Assembly: GCA_963699805.1 (NCBI GenBank)
Contig: CAVOVH010000005.1
Location: 310,001 to 374,000, forward strand
DNA from: JAGTVG01 sp963699805
GTDB taxonomy: Bacteria > Bacteroidota > Bacteroidia > Cytophagales > Cyclobacteriaceae
DNA: 64,000 nt
Reading direction: 5' to 3'
This document shows positions 46,251 through 55,773 of this stretch, piece by piece. Each line of letters starts with the position of its first letter. Position 1 is the first letter of the stretch. Position numbers and translations under genes: made by a program. The notes under the pieces were generated by a model. That model saw nothing but the letters and a program-made list of their open reading frames with translations. It was not told the DNA's origin and searched no databases.

Positions 46251-46426
46251 TATATTTTGGGATTATTCCAAATGGTTCAGTATACATAATTAAACATTAT
46301 TTTCATTTAAATAACTCTATTTGCCCATTTTATTACACATCTTTATACATTTATAGGATACCTTGACCTCTTTATAAATATGGAAGCGGTTATTTACTGA
46401 TTATTAATGATTAAATTGAGGAGATC

Positions 46427-47095
46427 ATGTTTTTAGGTCATTTCGGGGCAGGATTCGCTGCCAAAAAAATCGATCAACGTCCCTCCCTGGGCACCTTATT
46501 TCTTGCCGCACAATGGCTCGACCTGATCTATCCCATCCTGTTATTGCTTGGGATTGAGAAAGTCAGGATCGATCCGGGAAATACAGCCTTTACTCCGATT
46601 GATTTCACCTATTACCCATTTACCCATGGATTTCTGAGTGTATTGATCTGGGCTGCTTTGTTTGGAGGAATTTATAACCTGGTTAAAAAGAATACAAAAG
46701 GTGCCCTGCTTCTAGCCGGATTGGTAATCAGCCATTGGATACTCGACTGGATCGCCCATCGACCTGACCTTCCTCTTGTCCCAGGTCTGGATTATAAAGT
46801 GGGACTGGGTCTCTGGAACTCAGTCATGGCCACTGTTATGGTAGAAGGAGTCATATTTTTAGTGGGCGTAATATTATATTTCCGTGTAACCGAGGCGATA
46901 AACTGGAAAGGTACTTGGGGCCTATGGGGACTTATTATCTTTTTTATCGTAATTTATATCACGAATCTTTTCGGACCGCCACCTCCCGGAGTCGAGCCGA
47001 TCGCGTATGTCGGCATCGCTCAATGGCTCTTCGTGGCATGGGCATACTGGATCGATAAAAACCGGAGACCCAGAGCGGCATCTCCACTCACCTAG
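46427..47095 (+). CDS. Polytopic membrane protein of unknown function
   Basis: This 222-residue protein has about six hydrophobic segments (for example YPILLLLGI, FLSVLIWAALFGGIYNL, LLLAGLVISHWILDW, VEGVIFLVGVILYF). Conserved-looking polar residues within membrane stretches (GHFGAGFAAKK, AAQWLDLIYP, PFTHGF, SHWILDWIAHRPD) resemble the membrane-bound metal-dependent hydrolase group, but the family is not certain. A clear AGGAG lies just before the ATG, which is unusual in this genome. Confidence 0.7.
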   Translation: MFLGHFGAGFAAKKIDQRPSLGTLFLAAQWLDLIYPILLLLGIEKVRIDPGNTAFTPIDFTYYPFTHGFLSVLIWAALFGGIYNLVKKNTKGALLLAGLVISHWILDWIAHRPDLPLVPGLDYKVGLGLWNSVMATVMVEGVIFLVGVILYFRVTEAINWKGTWGLWGLIIFFIVIYITNLFGPPPPGVEPIAYVGIAQWLFVAWAYWIDKNRRPRAASPLT

Positions 47096-47444
47096 GCAGT
47101 TTTATGCCCTTATTGACTTAATCCCAAAGGAATTATTGAAATCTAAAAAATGATCAAGAATTTCGGCACATGGAGAGAGATTTACCTATATTTCTTCCCA
47201 TTATTCAGAAATTAATCTTCTGATAAAAAATCATTCTCTTAAAGCATGATCTCTATATTGAATTAGAAAAAGATTATTTTTTATTCGCATAAAAGAGCCT
47301 GTTGTGGATCTGAGACTTTTTCATATCTTAGAACCCTGATCTCTCCCCGGTTATGATCGGGGCAGGGATTATTAGTATTCATATATTAAAAGAACAATAG
47401 AATTTTAATCTCGACCTTCGGTCAGGGATCGAAGTTCTACGTAA
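47096..47444. other. Gene-free interval with short hairpins only
   Basis: This is a 349-nt stretch. CCCCG/CGGGG at 47345-47362 is a weak 5-bp hairpin without a T-run. The long inverted repeat at 47429-47467 reaches into the end of the permease gene. I see no ORF or RNA gene. Confidence 0.5.
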
Positions 47445-47467
47445 TTACTCATAGCGTAGAACTTCGA
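47429..47467. repeat. 13-bp perfect inverted repeat across the permease stop codon
   Basis: TCGAAGTTCTACG (47429-47441) is the exact reverse complement of 47455-47467, with a 13-nt spacer that contains the TAA stop (47445-47447). No T-run follows, so it may stabilise the mRNA 3' end or act as a weak terminator. Confidence 0.6.
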
Positions 47468-49811
47468 CAGGATTTTGAGTCGCGGCTCGCCAGGTAAACC
47501 AGAGGATGGTAATGATGGCGATTGATAAGGCTATCAATCCGGAAAGCCCAAAGATCCACCAGCTCATCATCGTTTTATACGCAAAATTCTCCAGCCATTT
47601 ATTCATGGCATAATAGGCGATCGGCGTAGCAATAACCAGGGATAGTCCAATCCATTTTATATATTGTAGTGTAAAAAGGCCAAGTATATTACCCACTGAG
47701 GCGCCCACAACTTTACGAATTCCGATTTCCTTGATCCGCTTATTGATAACAAACATGAGCATCGCCAGCAACCCAAGACAGGATAGGATCATGGCTAAAA
47801 TCGAAAAATAGGTGGCCAGGCTGCTGGTCTGGATTACAAATTCATACTGTTTGTTTATCTCATCGTCAGCAAAAAAATAATTGAGTTCTTTGGATGGCTG
47901 GATTGATTTCCATTCCGCCTGCAACATTTCTAGCGCGGACGATAACTGGCCCGGGCCAACTCTTACGGATATATATTGAGGTCGATCTTGTATATCGGGT
48001 CTGTAAAAATGAATAAGAGGTTGAATCTCACGGTGTAATCCCTGGTAATAAAAATCCTCGACCACTCCGATGATTTTAAATGGATCTCCATCAGGAGAAC
48101 TTGCATATAATAAGTTATTGATTGCAGTGCTGACCCCCAGTTCTGTTAAAGCTTTCCGATTGATCACCACCGCATTGGTATCGCTCAGGTATTTTTCATT
48201 GGAATAATCCCCTTCGATCATCCGGATTCCGAAGGTTTTAAAATATTCCGGACCGATATCCACTTGCCGGAGCCGTATCCTTTCCTCAGGTGCCCAGCCA
48301 TTGGTATAAAACATATTATAATTTTCAATGTAGGTACCCGGGACCTGGTTGGAAGTAGTAACGGATTCGATCCGGCTGTCCGATTTCAGATCATCGATGA
48401 TCGCCCTGAACTTTTGCCTTGCCGATTCCTGATCCGGATAGTCATCGAATTCGGTCCTCAAAACAAGGATATTTTCCGAGTCGAAATTCAGGGAATGATT
48501 CTGCATATAGGATATCTGTTTTTTGATCGTAAAAGCTCCGATGATCAGAAAGATGGTGATGGTAAACTGCAGCGATGCAAAACTATTCTTAAACCGGTCC
48601 CTGGAGGCTCCGGATCTGAGATTTCCCTTTACCGACGATAGGGTCGATAATTTGGTTAATTGCAAAGCGGGAGCCAATCCTCCAACTGCCCCCGTTATCA
48701 ACCAGAAGAACAACATAACAAGGATTAACCAGGGATTGTCCCAGACATTGAATTCGAGTTGTGCATGGAACATCTCATTATAATAGGGTAAAATCAAGAG
48801 GGTAATGAAGATTCCCGCAATAATAGCAAAAAGACTGATCACCAGGGCTTCTCCTAGAAACAAGAGGACCAGTTGATTGGTGGAAGCTCCCATTGTTCTT
48901 CTCATTCCGATTTCCCTGATCCGGCTGGTAGAGGAGGCGGAAAACAAATTAACAAAATTGATACCTGCAATCAGGGCAATGCTCACTGCAATACAGATCA
49001 ACAGGTAGGTATAGGATTGATTGCTGGAAATATGATTATGCAGCGCGGATAACGGAAGAAGGTTTAACGCAGGTTTCGCACTTTCACCTGTCAGGAAATT
49101 TTCCTCAACGAAAGGAATAAATTTAAATTCCAGGGATTCAATGTCTGTATTTTCCTGTAATAATACATAACTGGCAGAAAAGGTATTGTACCAGTCATGA
49201 ACGCCCACCAGCCAGGGATCGAGTTCATAGCCTGTTTCATAATTGGTGATCGCATCGAACTGAACTGACGAATTGTTGGGTATCGCATCAATCACGCCTG
49301 TCACCGTAAGCAACGGCCCCTCGAAATCAACCTGAAGGGTTTTGTTTATCGCAGCGGTTTTTCCAAAAAGCTTTTCAGCCAGACCCCGTGTTAAAATGAT
49401 CCCATATTTATCCTTCAGCGCAAGATCCTCATTCCCTTCAATGAATTTGAATGTAAAAATATGAAAGAAACCCGTATCCACATAGGTGATCGTTTGCCTG
49501 ATTTCGTTTTCTTTATTAGCCAGTCTATGATAGCTCCAACCAAGTATCCGTGTGCCATTCTCAACTTCCGGGTAATTTTCAATAAGATAGGGTACTGTCA
49601 GGCCCTTGGTGTATTCCATCTGGTTTTCACAAATCCTGTATATCCGATCCAGATTTTGGTTGAACCTGTCGTAAGTCACTTCATTGTAAACATAGAGAAA
49701 CAATAACAGAAAAGCAGATAGGCCCGCACTTAAGCCAAAAATGTTGATGAATGAAAAAAAAGGATTTCTGAGCAGGTTTCTAACCGCCGTAATAAACAGG
49801 CTTTTTAACAT
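47445..49811 (-). CDS. MacB/FtsX-family ABC transporter permease
   Basis: This 788-residue protein has the double FtsX layout: an N-terminal TM helix (FSFINIFGLSAGLSAFLLL), a MacB-like periplasmic domain, three TM segments near 275-390, a second periplasmic domain, and three C-terminal TM segments. No ATPase gene is nearby, which is common for this Bacteroidota family, where many orphan permeases share an ATPase. Substrate unknown; MacB-type machines perform mechanotransmission for export or lipoprotein transport. The inverted repeat above overlaps its end. Confidence 0.92.
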   Translation of the reverse strand: MLKSLFITAVRNLLRNPFFSFINIFGLSAGLSAFLLLFLYVYNEVTYDRFNQNLDRIYRICENQMEYTKGLTVPYLIENYPEVENGTRILGWSYHRLANKENEIRQTITYVDTGFFHIFTFKFIEGNEDLALKDKYGIILTRGLAEKLFGKTAAINKTLQVDFEGPLLTVTGVIDAIPNNSSVQFDAITNYETGYELDPWLVGVHDWYNTFSASYVLLQENTDIESLEFKFIPFVEENFLTGESAKPALNLLPLSALHNHISSNQSYTYLLICIAVSIALIAGINFVNLFSASSTSRIREIGMRRTMGASTNQLVLLFLGEALVISLFAIIAGIFITLLILPYYNEMFHAQLEFNVWDNPWLILVMLFFWLITGAVGGLAPALQLTKLSTLSSVKGNLRSGASRDRFKNSFASLQFTITIFLIIGAFTIKKQISYMQNHSLNFDSENILVLRTEFDDYPDQESARQKFRAIIDDLKSDSRIESVTTSNQVPGTYIENYNMFYTNGWAPEERIRLRQVDIGPEYFKTFGIRMIEGDYSNEKYLSDTNAVVINRKALTELGVSTAINNLLYASSPDGDPFKIIGVVEDFYYQGLHREIQPLIHFYRPDIQDRPQYISVRVGPGQLSSALEMLQAEWKSIQPSKELNYFFADDEINKQYEFVIQTSSLATYFSILAMILSCLGLLAMLMFVINKRIKEIGIRKVVGASVGNILGLFTLQYIKWIGLSLVIATPIAYYAMNKWLENFAYKTMMSWWIFGLSGLIALSIAIITILWFTWRAATQNPVEVLRYE

Positions 49812-50033
49812 CTTCTTCGAAAATTATTCAATGATAAACTCTCGGACTCGAAAAAATATCTCTTCAGAATTTTTGAAGTGCCAAATCTATGCCATTAAGA
49901 AAAACCCATTTTTTGGCGTATTTAATACCTTGCATAATCATTCATTGTCCAATAAAGAACATTTCCTGACCGCTTTCGGACAATAATCCATAGTCGTGGT
50001 TTACCAAGACTTTTGGTAAAATTTTTTAACTAT

Positions 50034-50468
50034 TTATCTTTCTGATTTTTCCCGTTTCCTCCAGGCACCCAGAATAAACCCGGCCAGTGTCAAGGCCACC
50101 ATATCATAGCCACCTGTAATCCATGAAAGTGCATAGGGATTCTGGGCAAAAAGATCACCCGTAAGTTTGGAAAGAAAAATAAAAGAAAAGGAGATCAACA
50201 ATCCGATACCGGCTCCCTGAATTCCGGAACTGACTCCCATCCGGATAAACAGCCAGGCCAAAGCGTAAAGAGGAATAACGGTGGCAATGATATTACTGAT
50301 CCAGATCTCGGCACCGGGTGGATTGGCTTCCACCTGAGCCTTATCCAGGCCTACCATTTCCATCCAGGGATCTCCAAAAAGGGGACCATACCAGAGAAAG
50401 CCCAGACCGGTAAGTAAAATAAAACAGACAAGAATAGCCAGATGATTGATTCGCAGATTAGTATTCAT
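50034..50468 (-). CDS. DUF1761-type membrane protein (copy A)
   Basis: This 144-residue protein has four hydrophobic segments. It starts with NHLAILVCFILLTGLGFLWYGP, then a polar loop (FGDPWMEMVGLD), and ends GYDMVALTLAGFILGAWRK, matching the DUF1761 pattern. Function unknown. A related gene lies 170 nt upstream on the same strand, so the pair likely arose by duplication. Confidence 0.8.
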   Translation of the reverse strand: MNTNLRINHLAILVCFILLTGLGFLWYGPLFGDPWMEMVGLDKAQVEANPPGAEIWISNIIATVIPLYALAWLFIRMGVSSGIQGAGIGLLISFSFIFLSKLTGDLFAQNPYALSWITGGYDMVALTLAGFILGAWRKREKSER

Positions 50469-50640
50469 GGCAATAAAATTGGTTAAGATCAGAAAGATAA
50501 TATTTTTTCAAACTCCATAAAAAACATCCTGTATATGACAACAGGTATTTGGTCAGATTCCCGACATTATAGATTTTATGAGTGACTGCAAAGAGTAATG
50601 CGATGGAAAACCCTTTTAAATCTTTGGATCATCCAGCCGT

Positions 50641-51048
50641 TTATTTCCATGCTCCCAGAATGGCGCCCATGATCGTAAAGGCTGCGATAAAGTACCCGCC
50701 ATTGATCCAGAGATACCTCCAGGTCTTTAATTCAAACATGCCGACTATAAAAATACCCATGGCCACCCAGCCAAATCCTGTCAGGAAGCCGTAGAGTGCT
50801 CCCATCAGAAGATCAATGGAAGGATCACCTAAAAAGAAAGCGAGATTATAGGACATGATCAATGAAAACAGGAATGACAAACCAAAAATTTTTGCCTTAT
50901 TGCTGCTCTTAATATCGTCATCCGAAAGTTTATTTTCCTGTTGCCAGGCTTTCCCAAACAGAATAGGTGAATACCAGAGACCTCCCAGAAGGAAGGTGGA
51001 TATGGCTGCGACAATAACTGCCAGATGATTGATACTTACATTTTCCAT
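50641..51048 (-). CDS. DUF1761-type membrane protein (copy B)
   Basis: This 135-residue paralog of the adjacent gene shows INHLAVIVAAISTFLLGG, LWYSPILFGKAWQ and YFIAAFTIMGAILGAWK, with four predicted membrane segments. DUF1761 proteins are small integral membrane proteins without an assigned role. It is first in the tandem pair. Confidence 0.85.
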   Translation of the reverse strand: MENVSINHLAVIVAAISTFLLGGLWYSPILFGKAWQQENKLSDDDIKSSNKAKIFGLSFLFSLIMSYNLAFFLGDPSIDLLMGALYGFLTGFGWVAMGIFIVGMFELKTWRYLWINGGYFIAAFTIMGAILGAWK

Positions 51049-51350
51049 AATGTTTCGATTGTTTGGATTAATAAATCAAGAATATTTTTAATCGAGTTCA
51101 ATATAGATTAAACCATAAAGATAAAATAAAATGAATATTGTTAATTAATAACGGGCAGATTAATTTCGATACTGGAAAAATGGACCAGCCACACAGAGTT
51201 CTGCGCGCAGATGCTTATTCTAATATCTTACCCTATGAAGAATTTCTGTCCAATCCTCGAGGCAATCACGATAAGAAAATTTAAATGATTGATAAAGAAA
51301 AATCGACCTTGAATATAAATTTGTCGGTCAATTACTGGAGATGTTTCTAT
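51049..51350. other. Gene-free interval with a 34-codon ORF of uncertain reality
   Basis: An ATG-initiated plus-strand frame at 51180-51284 encodes 34 residues (starts MDQPHRVLRADAYSNILPY). I cannot support it as a gene from length or family. Otherwise the region is AT-rich and featureless. Confidence 0.3.
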
Positions 51351-51536
51351 TTATACCTTTCTATATCCATATTTGGTATATATCTCCTTTCTTTTCTCTT
51401 CGTTCAAAGATTTCAGATACATTTTCCAACCAGGGCAAAATGTAATGTGCCATTTCCATAATCTTCCTAGTAAGGATTTCGGCCTGGCATCGTATTTTGC
51501 CCGCCAGGCACAGTTTTCACAATGAATTTCTGACAT
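51351..51536 (-). CDS. Small cysteine-containing conserved-type protein
   Basis: This 61-residue protein has four possible metal-ligating residues near its N-terminus (IHCENCAW) and a later Cys (HITFCPGWKMY), followed by a charged helix. It may bind zinc. It lies 24 nt downstream of the Rieske protein gene on the same strand, so the two may be cotranscribed. Function unknown. Confidence 0.6.
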   Translation of the reverse strand: MSEIHCENCAWRAKYDARPKSLLGRLWKWHITFCPGWKMYLKSLNEEKRKEIYTKYGYRKV

Positions 51537-51560
51537 TATCGTAATTATTTAGTTTGATTT

Positions 51561-52025
51561 TTATGAGAGCATAATCTGTAATTCATCATTAATAAGAGAT
51601 ATATTGTATTTCAGTAACATGTTCTTAGCCGGCCCTTTAATTACTTGTCCTTCCGTATCGAACCGGGAATGACCGAAGCTAACACAGCGAAAGATGGATT
51701 GATCATGAAAATATTCCAGTTCCCTCCCCCCATGGGAACAGCGGTCCCGGAGGGCGACAAATTTATTCATCCCCGTCTTTGCGACAATGATCTTTAGATC
51801 ACGATCTACGAGTTCCAGTTTTACGGCACCCCCCTTCAGTTTTAGGTCAGGAATTTTTACCAGATCCAGGATCAATATCCCCTGACTAATCCTATAGGTA
51901 TTTTCAGAAAGAAGAGGTGTATCAGAATCCCCAGTAATGGCTTTACATCCATGCAATAAGGAGGATCCACAGGTACAAACAAATAAAACACCGCCTGATC
52001 TTAAAAAATCAATTCGTTTCATCAA
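51561..52025 (-). CDS. Rieske-type [2Fe-2S] lipoprotein with altered ligand spacing
   Basis: This 154-residue protein has a Tat- or Sec-type N-terminus ending in a lipobox (LLHGC, Cys27), then a Rieske fold. The ligand pairs are C96-x-H98 in RCSHGGREL and C114 with H119 in FRCVSFGHSRFD. The second pair is C-x4-H, whereas Rieske proteins normally have C-x2-H. The rest (FDTEGQVIKGPAKN) is typical. It likely transfers electrons at the outer face of the membrane. Partner unknown. Confidence 0.78.
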   Translation of the reverse strand: MMKRIDFLRSGGVLFVCTCGSSLLHGCKAITGDSDTPLLSENTYRISQGILILDLVKIPDLKLKGGAVKLELVDRDLKIIVAKTGMNKFVALRDRCSHGGRELEYFHDQSIFRCVSFGHSRFDTEGQVIKGPAKNMLLKYNISLINDELQIMLS

Positions 52026-52304
52026 TTTGTTGATTTAAAAATGGGAACGTTGATTAAAAGACCGCTCAAGGGTTTATGATAGAATAACTAAAGGAAACAG
52101 CGAATAAGTTCCGGAACCATCCAATTTTTTTTAATATTATCATACAAGAAAACGACTATTATTCTCTCCGGATTGAAAAGGATCAAGGGGAGCTCATGGC
52201 ATTTGTCACAAAGGTTTGCCCCCTATGAACACATTGAGAAAATTAGAGGTTCATACTTGGCTACATCCAACCATGTGATTTCTTCGCATGCTTTGCGGGA
52301 AGAA

Positions 52305-52535
52305 TCAGTTATCCTTATCTTTTTTCTGATTTTTTTTCCTGTTCTTTTTTCCCTTTGGCAAATCTTTTAACTTTTTATCTTCCAGGTTTTTATCCAGAAA
52401 ATCATTGACCTCGTCTATCTTATAGTTGGATTGAATTTCGCCAAAGGAATTGATCTTTATATCAAATCCCGGTAATAGTGGATTTACTTTCAACCCTCCT
52501 TTTTTCTTCTTCTTTTGATACTTCCTTTTGGTCAT
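52305..52535 (-). CDS. Small lysine-rich protein downstream of gltX
   Basis: This is a 76-residue basic protein (MTKRKYQKKKKKGGLK at the start, lysine-rich tail) with a short acidic middle (DEVNDFLDKNLED). It begins 1 nt after the gltX stop, which suggests translational coupling. The family is not recognised. The gap 52026-52304 to the Rieske gene has no credible gene. Confidence 0.55.
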   Translation of the reverse strand: MTKRKYQKKKKKGGLKVNPLLPGFDIKINSFGEIQSNYKIDEVNDFLDKNLEDKKLKDLPKGKKNRKKNQKKDKDN

Positions 52536-52536
52536 G

Positions 52537-54081
52537 CTATTTCCTTACATCGTCAGAAAGTTCGTTTATGGCATTTTTAATTCTCTTGGCAACTTCATGG
52601 GCTCCGAGAATTTCTATGGTCAGCATTAGATCAATCCCCATGGTCACTCCCGTTATGGCAAGACGCAAGGCCTGCATTACCACTCCCATCCCTGTATTTT
52701 TTTTATCGAGAATTTCGTTCAAAAGGTTTCTCGCTTTTTGTTGATCGATTTCATTTTCGTGTTCCATTAGAAGGCTTGCAAAGGATCCTATCACCTCCAC
52801 TGCCTCCCGAGTCCATTTCTTTTTGACCACATTTTCATCATAATGGGATGGACGGATAAAAAAATAGATCGTCCTGGGATATAGATCATTCAAAAAGGTA
52901 ATCCTTTCCCTGAAGGCATCTGCCACCTGGTATACCTTTTTTTCATCTGCAGATATCCCTGCTTTCTGTAATTCTTCCAGCAGGGATTCACCAAGAATAC
53001 TGGTGGGAGCATCCTTAAGGAACTGTTGATTGATCCATTTGGCTTTTTCAATATCAAATTTTGCTCCTGATTTAATGACCCGGTCCAATGAAAATAATTT
53101 GATCAATCCGTCAATATTAAATAATTCCTGTTCAGTCCCCGGATTCCAACCCAGAAGTGCAAGAAAATTTATCAAAGCCTCCGGCAAGTAACCACTCTCA
53201 CGAAATCCGGAACTAGTATCACCACTAAATGGATCTGTCCATGCCAGTGGGAAAACAGGAAATCCATGTTTGTCCCCATCCCTTTTACTCAACTTTCCAA
53301 CTCCATCCGGTTTTAATATCAGTGGTAAATGCGCAAATTGAGGCATTGAAGACGTCCATCCAAAATATTCATACATTAAAACATGCAGAGGAGCGGAAGG
53401 GAGCCATTCTTCTCCACGGATCACATGGGTCACCCCCATTTCATGATCATCCACCACATTGGCCATATGATAGGTAGGCATTCCGTCAGATTTGATCAGG
53501 ATTTTATCATCGATGGTATCCGAACTCACATGAACCCAATCCCTGATTATATCACGAAATCGGATTTCAACCCCCTGGGGAACTTTCAGGCGGATCACAT
53601 AAGAAGACCCGGATTTCAATTTTTCTTGTACTTCCTCAGCGGACAGGGTAAGTGAGTTTTTCATGGAACTGCGGGTGACTGTATTGTATTGTGGCATGAT
53701 GATCCCGGTTTCACTTAATCTTTTACGCATTTCTTCAAGTTCTTCAGGAGTATCAAAGGCATAATAAGCTTTCCCCTCTTTCAGTAACTTCTGTGCATAC
53801 TTTGGATACCTGTCCTTCCTGTCCGATTGCCTGTAGGGCGAAAAAGGTCCTCCATTACCCGGACCTTCATCGGGAAGGATGGCCAACCATTTTAATGTTT
53901 CAAGGATATAGGCCTCTGCTCCTGGCACATATCGGTTCTGATCGGTATCTTCGATTCTGAGAATGAATTTGCCCCCATATTTCCTGGCGAATAAATAATT
54001 ATACAGGGCTGTTCTCACACCCCCAATGTGAAGTGGGCCTGTCGGACTGGGCGCGAATCGAACTCTGATTTGCTGACTCAT
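52537..54081 (-). CDS. gltX: Glutamyl-tRNA synthetase
   Basis: This 514-residue class I synthetase charges tRNA-Glu. The HIGH motif is in PSPTGPLHIGGVRTALYN, the KMSKS-like motif is KLSKRDGD, with RIEDTDQNRYV and VIRGEEWLPSAPLH between. The C-terminal helical anticodon-binding region is complete. Length is typical for Bacteroidota. It is followed directly by the small lysine-rich gene. Confidence 0.97.
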   Translation of the reverse strand: MSQQIRVRFAPSPTGPLHIGGVRTALYNYLFARKYGGKFILRIEDTDQNRYVPGAEAYILETLKWLAILPDEGPGNGGPFSPYRQSDRKDRYPKYAQKLLKEGKAYYAFDTPEELEEMRKRLSETGIIMPQYNTVTRSSMKNSLTLSAEEVQEKLKSGSSYVIRLKVPQGVEIRFRDIIRDWVHVSSDTIDDKILIKSDGMPTYHMANVVDDHEMGVTHVIRGEEWLPSAPLHVLMYEYFGWTSSMPQFAHLPLILKPDGVGKLSKRDGDKHGFPVFPLAWTDPFSGDTSSGFRESGYLPEALINFLALLGWNPGTEQELFNIDGLIKLFSLDRVIKSGAKFDIEKAKWINQQFLKDAPTSILGESLLEELQKAGISADEKKVYQVADAFRERITFLNDLYPRTIYFFIRPSHYDENVVKKKWTREAVEVIGSFASLLMEHENEIDQQKARNLLNEILDKKNTGMGVVMQALRLAITGVTMGIDLMLTIEILGAHEVAKRIKNAINELSDDVRK

Positions 54082-54153
54082 TCTTATCTTTTATTGGTAA
54101 AAATACATATAATCGTTTAAGGGAGGAATTCCTCGATGGATTTCAACATTCAA

Positions 54154-54534
54154 TCATACCTGTACGGCAATACAGGATATTTCCACATTCACACCTTTTG
54201 GTAAATTGCTGACTTCTATAGTTTCTCTTGCAGGCGCTGCATCACCAAAATATTGACCATAGATCTCGTTGATTCGCTGAAAATCTCCCATATTCTTCAC
54301 AAAAATGGAACATTTGACTACCTGATGGAAATCCATCCCGGCTTCCTGCAGAATAGCCAGCAGATTTTCCATTACCTGTTTTGTTTCATGGCCTATATCC
54401 CCGGTTACCAGATTACCGGTTACCGGATCGATGGGGATCTGACCTGATACATACAGGGTATTGTCAGCCAGAATTCCCTGGTTATAAGGTCCGATCGGTT
54501 CAGGTGCCCGGGAAGTTTTAATTACTTTTTTCAT
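54154..54534 (-). CDS. ridA: RidA family protein (reactive imine deaminase)
   Basis: I start at the second ATG (54534), giving MKKVIKTSRAPEPIGPYNQ, the normal family N-terminus; an upstream in-frame ATG at 54549 adds five residues. The 126-residue protein has LYVSGQIPIDP, the active-site Arg in PARETIEV and NVEISCIAV at the end. RidA hydrolyses 2-aminoacrylate and related enamines. It lies between gltX and recF on the same strand. Confidence 0.93.
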   Translation of the reverse strand: MKKVIKTSRAPEPIGPYNQGILADNTLYVSGQIPIDPVTGNLVTGDIGHETKQVMENLLAILQEAGMDFHQVVKCSIFVKNMGDFQRINEIYGQYFGDAAPARETIEVSNLPKGVNVEISCIAVQV

Positions 54535-54576
54535 GTTCCGTTTTTTCACTATTTTAAAAATCGTTAAGAATTTTTA

Positions 54577-55674
54577 TTAAAGGATTTTCCCATCCTCGAT
54601 TTTAAATACCTTTTTATCTGCCTGAATGTTGTTAATGATCGCATAAGTCCTTTCTGGTCTCGCATCCGTGAGAAAGATCTGTCCGAATGCATGCCCTGCC
54701 ACCAGACCCATGATCTTATCAATGCGATGTTCGTCGAGTTTGTCAAAGATATCATCCATCAACAGGATGGGTTTGAATCCATTCGCTGATCTTAGAATAT
54801 CAAACTGGGTGAGTTTCAATGCGACGATCAGCGATTTCTGCTGGCCTTGTGATCCAAATTTCTTAATAGGATAGCCATCCATTACAATTCTGTATTCATC
54901 CTTATGAATTCCAAGGTTGGTTCGACCCGCAGCCAGATCGTTCTGCAACGCCCGTTTAAAATCCAATGCAAAATCTTCAGTGTCCAGATCGGACCGGAAA
55001 TGGATTAAAACGTGTTCCTTATTGTCCGAAATATGATCATAATGAACCTGAAGCGGCTGAATCATCGTCCCTAAAAATTCCTTGCGCTGCTTATATATCT
55101 TATGTCCCATGGAAATAATGACCTGGTCATAGGGCTCAATCAGGTCTGGATCAATGTGATATTTTGACTCGGCAAATTTTATCAGGTGATTCCGCTGCCG
55201 TAAGGCATAATTGTATTTGATCAGATATTCAAGATATTGCCGGTCCAGTTGAGATAATACCCCATCAAAGAATTTCCGGCGTACATCATTGCTTCCCTGG
55301 ATGATCTCGGTATCGTTCGGCGCGATTAAAACAACCGGAAACTGACCAATATGATCACTGATCCTGTCGTAAATTTTCCCATTCAGGGATATAATCTTTT
55401 TTTCTCCTTTCTTCAACTGGCATTTGATCTTAAATTCATGTTGATCCTTCCGGATTGAACCGATCAGAGAGAAGAAATCCTGGTGGTGACGAATGGTCTG
55501 AAGATCCGTATTATTAAGAAAACCCTTCGTAATAGATAAATAATGGATGGCATCCAGGAGGTTTGTTTTGCCGGTTCCATTATCCCCTACAAAGCAGTTG
55601 ATCTCAGAAGTGAAATTAAAAGATTCATCCTGATAGTTTTTAAAATTAATCAACCTGAAATTTTCAAGATGCAT
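54577..55674 (-). CDS. recF: DNA replication and repair protein RecF
   Basis: This 365-residue ABC-type ATPase loads RecA at gaps. The N-terminus LENFRLINFKNYQDESF, Walker A GDNGTGKTNLLDAI, signature SQGQQKSLIVALKL and Walker B ILLMDDIFDKLDEHR are all present. It is divergent from pdhA. In Bacteroidota the recF, TPR protein and ribH genes are often neighbours, as here. Confidence 0.96.
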   Translation of the reverse strand: MHLENFRLINFKNYQDESFNFTSEINCFVGDNGTGKTNLLDAIHYLSITKGFLNNTDLQTIRHHQDFFSLIGSIRKDQHEFKIKCQLKKGEKKIISLNGKIYDRISDHIGQFPVVLIAPNDTEIIQGSNDVRRKFFDGVLSQLDRQYLEYLIKYNYALRQRNHLIKFAESKYHIDPDLIEPYDQVIISMGHKIYKQRKEFLGTMIQPLQVHYDHISDNKEHVLIHFRSDLDTEDFALDFKRALQNDLAAGRTNLGIHKDEYRIVMDGYPIKKFGSQGQQKSLIVALKLTQFDILRSANGFKPILLMDDIFDKLDEHRIDKIMGLVAGHAFGQIFLTDARPERTYAIINNIQADKKVFKIEDGKIL

Positions 55675-55683
55675 TAAAATTTC

Positions 55684-55711
55684 TTTGTTGGTAGTTTTTT
55701 ATTTATTTTCG
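55684..55711 (+). promoter_or_regulatory. Predicted pdhA promoter
   Basis: TTTG (55684-55687) and TATTTTCG (55704-55711), 16 nt apart, resemble the consensus with the same TTCG variant seen at ahcY. The ATG is at 55774. The spacing is short, so confidence is limited. Confidence 0.3.
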
Positions 55712-55773
55712 CACTCTATTTATTAAGAAAATCTATTTGCTACGATCCTTATTAGTAAAGAAACACGATCCAT

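Noticed and set aside
47341..47365. CCCCGG/CCGGGG-like hairpin as a terminator
   Set aside because: Only 5 bp with an 8-nt loop and no T-run on either strand.
52173..52370. A 65-codon plus-strand frame between the Rieske gene and the lysine-rich gene
   Set aside because: It overlaps the 3' end of the lysine-rich gene on the other strand, its hydrophobic end is the complement of a lysine-rich coding stretch, and no start signal is visible.
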